The notes beneath the pieces are model-generated. The model had not been told where the DNA came from and ran no database searches. It saw only the letters and a program-made list of their open reading frames with translations. A stretch of DNA of 44,639 nucleotides from Erysipelotrichaceae bacterium (GTDB taxonomy: Bacteria; Bacillota_I; Bacilli_A; Erysipelotrichales; Erysipelotrichaceae), in contig JAFWGU010000015.1 in the NCBI GenBank assembly GCA_017512285.1, positions 1-44,639 of the forward strand, read 5' to 3'. Made by a program: the position numbers and the translations under genes. Below, in pieces: positions 42,050 through 44,639 of the stretch (position 1 is the stretch's first letter; each line of letters begins with the position of its first letter).

Positions 42050-42986
42050 ACTTATCCTGTTTTTCGTAGGCTTCAATAATCTTCTGGACGACAGGATGTC
42101 TGACGACGTCCTTCTTGCTCATTTCGATGATACCTACTTCTTCTATGTCCTTTACGATCTCAATCGCCTTTATTAATCCTGACGGCTTGTTTGACGGCAG
42201 GTCGATCTGAGTAACGTCACCGGTGATTATCATCTTGGAATTGAAGCCAAGACGGGTCATGAACATCTTGATCTGCATGGCCGTGGTATTCTGAGCCTCA
42301 TCAAGAATTACTACGGCATCATTGAGCGTACGGCCTCTCATATAGGCTAACGGTGCAACTTCAATGACACCTTTCTCCATCATTCTTTCGACATTGGCCG
42401 CGCCGAATATCTCTTCAAAGGAATCATAGATCGGAATCAGATAAGGATCGACCTTTTCCTTCAGGTCGCCAGGCAGAAAGCCCAGTGACTCACCGGCTTC
42501 AACTACCGGCCTGGTTACGATGATCTTTCTTATAAGTCCCTGACGCAGCAGATTACTGGCATATACAACAGCCAGGAACGTCTTGCCGGTTCCGGCAGGA
42601 CCGGTTACGATGGTGATGTCATGCTTTTCAAAAGCATCATACAGTGCCTTCTGTCCTCTGGAACGCAGGTAGAAGTTACGGCTGCCGATCCCATAGGCTA
42701 TTGGCTTCTTATAAAAAACGCTGGTAGATCCGTTGTTAAGCAGGTTGGCAACATCCTCAGCCTCCAGTCTGCCCTTGGCTGAATAGATCCTCACCATCTC
42801 ATCAAAGATGGCCTGAGCCTTTTCCCTCTTATCCTCATCGGACACCAAAACCTTATTGTCTTCAACTGTCAGTTCACATTTCAGAGCATCGGAAATCATC
42901 TTCAGATTTCTGTCTCCGTTTCCCAGAACGTTCATGATGGTATCTACGTCATGATCATACATGTTCCATACTGTTCTTTTATCCAA
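42048..42986 (-). CDS. phoH: PhoH family ATPase
   Basis: A cytosolic P-loop ATPase related to the helicase-like domain of superfamily 1, linked to RNA metabolism. The 312-residue protein has Walker A GPAGTGKT at 129-136 and Walker B VVILDEAQN, followed by the family's MQIKMFMTRLG and MIITGDVTQIDLP. The start is TTG at 42986, supported by GAGGG 8 nt upstream; the first ATG would be eight codons later. A TATAAT -10 lies at about 43014-43019. In many Firmicutes phoH sits next to ybeY; here they are separated. Confidence 0.93.
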   Translation of the reverse strand: MDKRTVWNMYDHDVDTIMNVLGNGDRNLKMISDALKCELTVEDNKVLVSDEDKREKAQAIFDEMVRIYSAKGRLEAEDVANLLNNGSTSVFYKKPIAYGIGSRNFYLRSRGQKALYDAFEKHDITIVTGPAGTGKTFLAVVYASNLLRQGLIRKIIVTRPVVEAGESLGFLPGDLKEKVDPYLIPIYDSFEEIFGAANVERMMEKGVIEVAPLAYMRGRTLNDAVVILDEAQNTTAMQIKMFMTRLGFNSKMIITGDVTQIDLPSNKPSGLIKAIEIVKDIEEVGIIEMSKKDVVRHPVVQKIIEAYEKQDK

Positions 42987-43053
42987 TATTCAATCCCTCA
43001 CTAATTAAGTTAATTATAACACGATTATCTGCCTGTAACCCCGAAGATTATCT

Positions 43054-43803
43054 CTACAGGAATCTGTGTATAAGCGCCAGCACCAACAGGTGTGCCGGGT
43101 AGTACCAGCGGTAGATGATCTTGAAGACCGGGGAAATACTGCCGTAGGTGCCGTCATACATTGCCATGAACGGGAACGCCAGGAACGTATACAGCACGAC
43201 TGTTCCCCTCTTTATGTAGTACTGAACATAGTACATGGTCCTGCTGAAGTCATATAACTGAACATACAGCTGTTCAAACAGTTCACCAAAGGTCAGTACG
43301 GCTACCGCAAGCAGCAGGAAAAGCCGCAGATACCAGGCATCATTTCTTTCCTTTAATTCCAGGTACCAGTTCAGCATCAGCATGAATACTATTCCTGCCC
43401 CGAAATAGCCGATCGCAAACCTGCTGTTAAGATAGATGACAGCCAGCCAGATGATCACAGAAACGAACCTGTTGCCTATTCTTTCACATATGACACAGGT
43501 TACGATGAAGATCAGAAACTGCAGAACCTGATTCTGCATTTCCATGCTGAAAAAAGTGCCGTAGAAGCACAGGTCGTGCAGCGGTTCGGAAATGACTGCC
43601 GCCAGTAACAGAAAAACTGCATATCTTTCCAGCCTTCTGCTGTCATGTCTGATGTGACGGTATCCGTCAATTACCATCAGGGCATAAAGCGGGAACGCGA
43701 TCCTGCCGATCATACGGTAGGTTGAAGGCATGGAAAAAACTTCACCTATGTGGTCGATCGTCATTGTTATCATGGCTATGATCTTCAGAACTAAAGCACT
43801 CAT
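43054..43803 (-). CDS. TraX-like polytopic membrane protein
   Basis: A 249-residue protein with about seven or eight hydrophobic segments. The N-terminus LKIIAMITMTIDHIGEVF, then MIGRIAFPLYALMVIDGYRH and the C-terminal YRWYYPAHLLVLALIH, are the signature of the TraX family, named for the F-plasmid pilin acetylase but widespread on Firmicute chromosomes without conjugation genes; the role there is unknown. I chose ATG at 43803 (MSALVLKIIAM): the longer reading from 43929 runs through the promoter. There is no ribosome site and the -10 ends 6 nt before the ATG, so a leaderless mRNA is predicted. No pilus genes nearby. Confidence 0.82.
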   Translation of the reverse strand: MSALVLKIIAMITMTIDHIGEVFSMPSTYRMIGRIAFPLYALMVIDGYRHIRHDSRRLERYAVFLLLAAVISEPLHDLCFYGTFFSMEMQNQVLQFLIFIVTCVICERIGNRFVSVIIWLAVIYLNSRFAIGYFGAGIVFMLMLNWYLELKERNDAWYLRLFLLLAVAVLTFGELFEQLYVQLYDFSRTMYYVQYYIKRGTVVLYTFLAFPFMAMYDGTYGSISPVFKIIYRWYYPAHLLVLALIHRFL

Positions 43804-43809
43804 GAAAAC

Positions 43810-43839
43810 AGTATAGCACTGTCTCACCTTCATAAGCAA
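43810..43839 (-). promoter_or_regulatory. promoter giving a predicted leaderless mRNA for the TraX-like gene
   Basis: Minus strand TTGCTT (43834-43839), 18-nt spacer, TATACT (43810-43815). Six bases later comes the start codon at 43803. The nearest purine-rich stretch (AAGGTGAG) is too far upstream, before the -10, to act as a ribosome site. Confidence 0.58.
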
Positions 43840-43897
43840 AATTAAGAAATATGAAGATAAATATGTTAAACTAATGACAAAGAATGGAGAATTGCCT

Positions 43898-44479
43898 ATG
43901 AGAATCGCCCTCGACATTGACGGTTGCATGACCGACGATAACCGTTTCCGTCTGGAACAGTATGGAAAATATCTTTATGAAAAGAACATGCCCTACATGG
44001 ACCTGCCTTATGAAAGTGAATTAAAGTGCGGATACATGACCCGTGAGGAATTCGGTGAGTTCTGGGACGCTACCTTCTTTGAATACATTGAGCAGGTTGA
44101 ACCAATACGCTATGTATCAGAGGTAACTCATAAGCTGCATGAAGACGGCGACTACATCGTTATCGCCACAGGCCGTCACGGTACCACGCAGAAGGACCCA
44201 TACGGTGAAAAGATCCGTAACATCACGAAGGAATGGCTGAAGAAACATGACATCTACTATGATGAGATACTGTTCAGCGGCTTCCCCAAGGTTGATTACA
44301 TCAGACCATACAAGTGTGATGTCTTCGTAGAAGATTACTCAATGACCATCAAGAGCCTGGCTAAGGAGATGCCGGTACTGATCTTCGACAATCCATACAA
44401 CAGGTTTCTGGAATGTGAAAACACGATAAGAGTGTTCAGCTGGTATGACATCTACCGTCGTGTAAAGGAAATGGAATAA
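43898..44479 (+). CDS. HAD superfamily phosphatase (5'-nucleotidase-like)
   Basis: A 193-residue haloacid dehalogenase fold protein. Motif I is ALDIDGCMTDD (Asp6 nucleophile, Asp8), motif II is the Thr in VIATGRHG, and the C-terminal acidic motif is DVFVEDYS. The overall layout resembles small 5'-nucleotidase/YqfW-type phosphatases, but the substrate is unknown. I chose ATG at 43898 (MRIALDIDG) because GGAG lies 8 nt before it; the earlier ATG at 43874 adds eight residues across that site. It is divergent from the TraX-like gene and ends 25 nt before the insertion sequence, with no terminator between. Confidence 0.83.
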   Translation: MRIALDIDGCMTDDNRFRLEQYGKYLYEKNMPYMDLPYESELKCGYMTREEFGEFWDATFFEYIEQVEPIRYVSEVTHKLHEDGDYIVIATGRHGTTQKDPYGEKIRNITKEWLKKHDIYYDEILFSGFPKVDYIRPYKCDVFVEDYSMTIKSLAKEMPVLIFDNPYNRFLECENTIRVFSWYDIYRRVKEME

Positions 44480-44504
44480 TAAAGCCAAGAGTACTATTTT
44501 GAAG

Positions 44505-44639
44505 TGAACCCCATTATTGGGACAGAATATTAACTGTATGATAAGGCTTGATTCCTTGCCTGGCAAGGGGTCAGGCCTTTCAATTTGGTTTTGATCCTTG
44601 TGTTGTTGTAATACTCTATATATTCATCAATGGCAGTCT
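44505..44639 (-). mobile_element. IS3-family insertion sequence, one end (partial)
   Basis: The element enters from beyond the window edge. Its outer end at about 44505 reads TGAACCCCATTATTGGGACA, with the terminal TG and CCCC/GGGAC character of IS3/IS150-type inverted repeats. The transposase C-terminus runs inward from it. The other end and the target duplication are outside the window, so the boundary is approximate. Confidence 0.75.
44530..44639 (-). CDS. IS3-family transposase OrfB, C-terminal fragment
   Basis: Reading the minus strand from the edge gives 35 residues that include AIDEYIEYYNNTRIKTKLKG and then LTPCQARNQ, stopping at TAA (44530-44532). This is the conserved end of the IS3-type rve integrase (…EYI.YYN..RI…KLKGLTP…R.Q). 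It is cut only by the window end; nothing shows that it is broken. Confidence 0.85.
   Translation of the reverse strand, partial: TAIDEYIEYYNNTRIKTKLKGLTPCQARNQALSYS

Overview
This window looks like a chromosomal segment of a Gram-positive, moderate-GC Firmicute. The evidence is a T-box and a tandem glycine riboswitch, RNase HIII, TrmK, MutS2, the block ybeY-dgkA-cdd-era-recO, the block glyS-dnaG-rpoD, strong AGGAGG ribosome sites and TTGACA/TATAAT promoters. The genus cannot be read from the sequence; an Erysipelotrichia-like bacterium is my guess. Almost everything is on the minus strand. The window starts within the first bases of a 16S rRNA gene and ends inside an IS3-type insertion sequence, so both edges are repeats of the kind that break assemblies.

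Layout. 1-250: 16S 5' end, boxA leader and UP-element promoter. 317-6285: GNAT acetyltransferase, T-box-controlled valS, a membrane-anchored L,D-transpeptidase and an M24 peptidase. 6382-10844: a proteostasis operon (helical unknown, trigger factor, Lon) whose promoter overlaps a CIRCE-like operator, with a DUF4230 gene divergent. 11551-14081: tRNA-Arg(UCU), typA, YfcE-type phosphodiesterase. 14174-15724: a two-gene operon of unknowns (4-TM protein with a Cys/His tail; DUF937-like protein with C-terminal repeats). 15828-22027: MATE transporter, then cvpA-mutS2-uvrC. 22134-22979: rnhC, the only plus-strand housekeeping gene in the middle. 22994-30593: glyS-dnaG-rpoD, a zinc-ribbon unknown, a second sigma-70 factor and trmK. 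30678-33872: C39-like small protein, ybeY, dgkA, cdd, era, recO. 33924-40700: riboswitch-controlled glycine cleavage operon gcvT-H-PA-PB-lplA-lpd. 40753-44479: nagA, phoH, a TraX-like membrane protein and a divergent HAD phosphatase.

How the genes work together. The gcv operon is self-contained: P, H, T and L proteins plus a ligase that can lipoylate H, all behind one glycine sensor. The tig-lon operon pairs a ribosome-bound chaperone with a protease behind a heat-shock-type operator. The sigma/primase/era/recO region is the macromolecular-synthesis core.

Most notable observations: the CIRCE-like site on the tig-lon operon; four genes whose -10 box lies only 6-7 nt before the start codon with no Shine-Dalgarno (predicted leaderless mRNAs), one being the second sigma factor; that sigma factor's changed -10-recognition residues; a free-standing C39-like cysteine protease domain heading the ybeY-era operon; and a GLD[LM]-type C-terminal motif repeated in one unknown protein and recurring in another. 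No CRISPR array, prophage or obvious defence island is visible.
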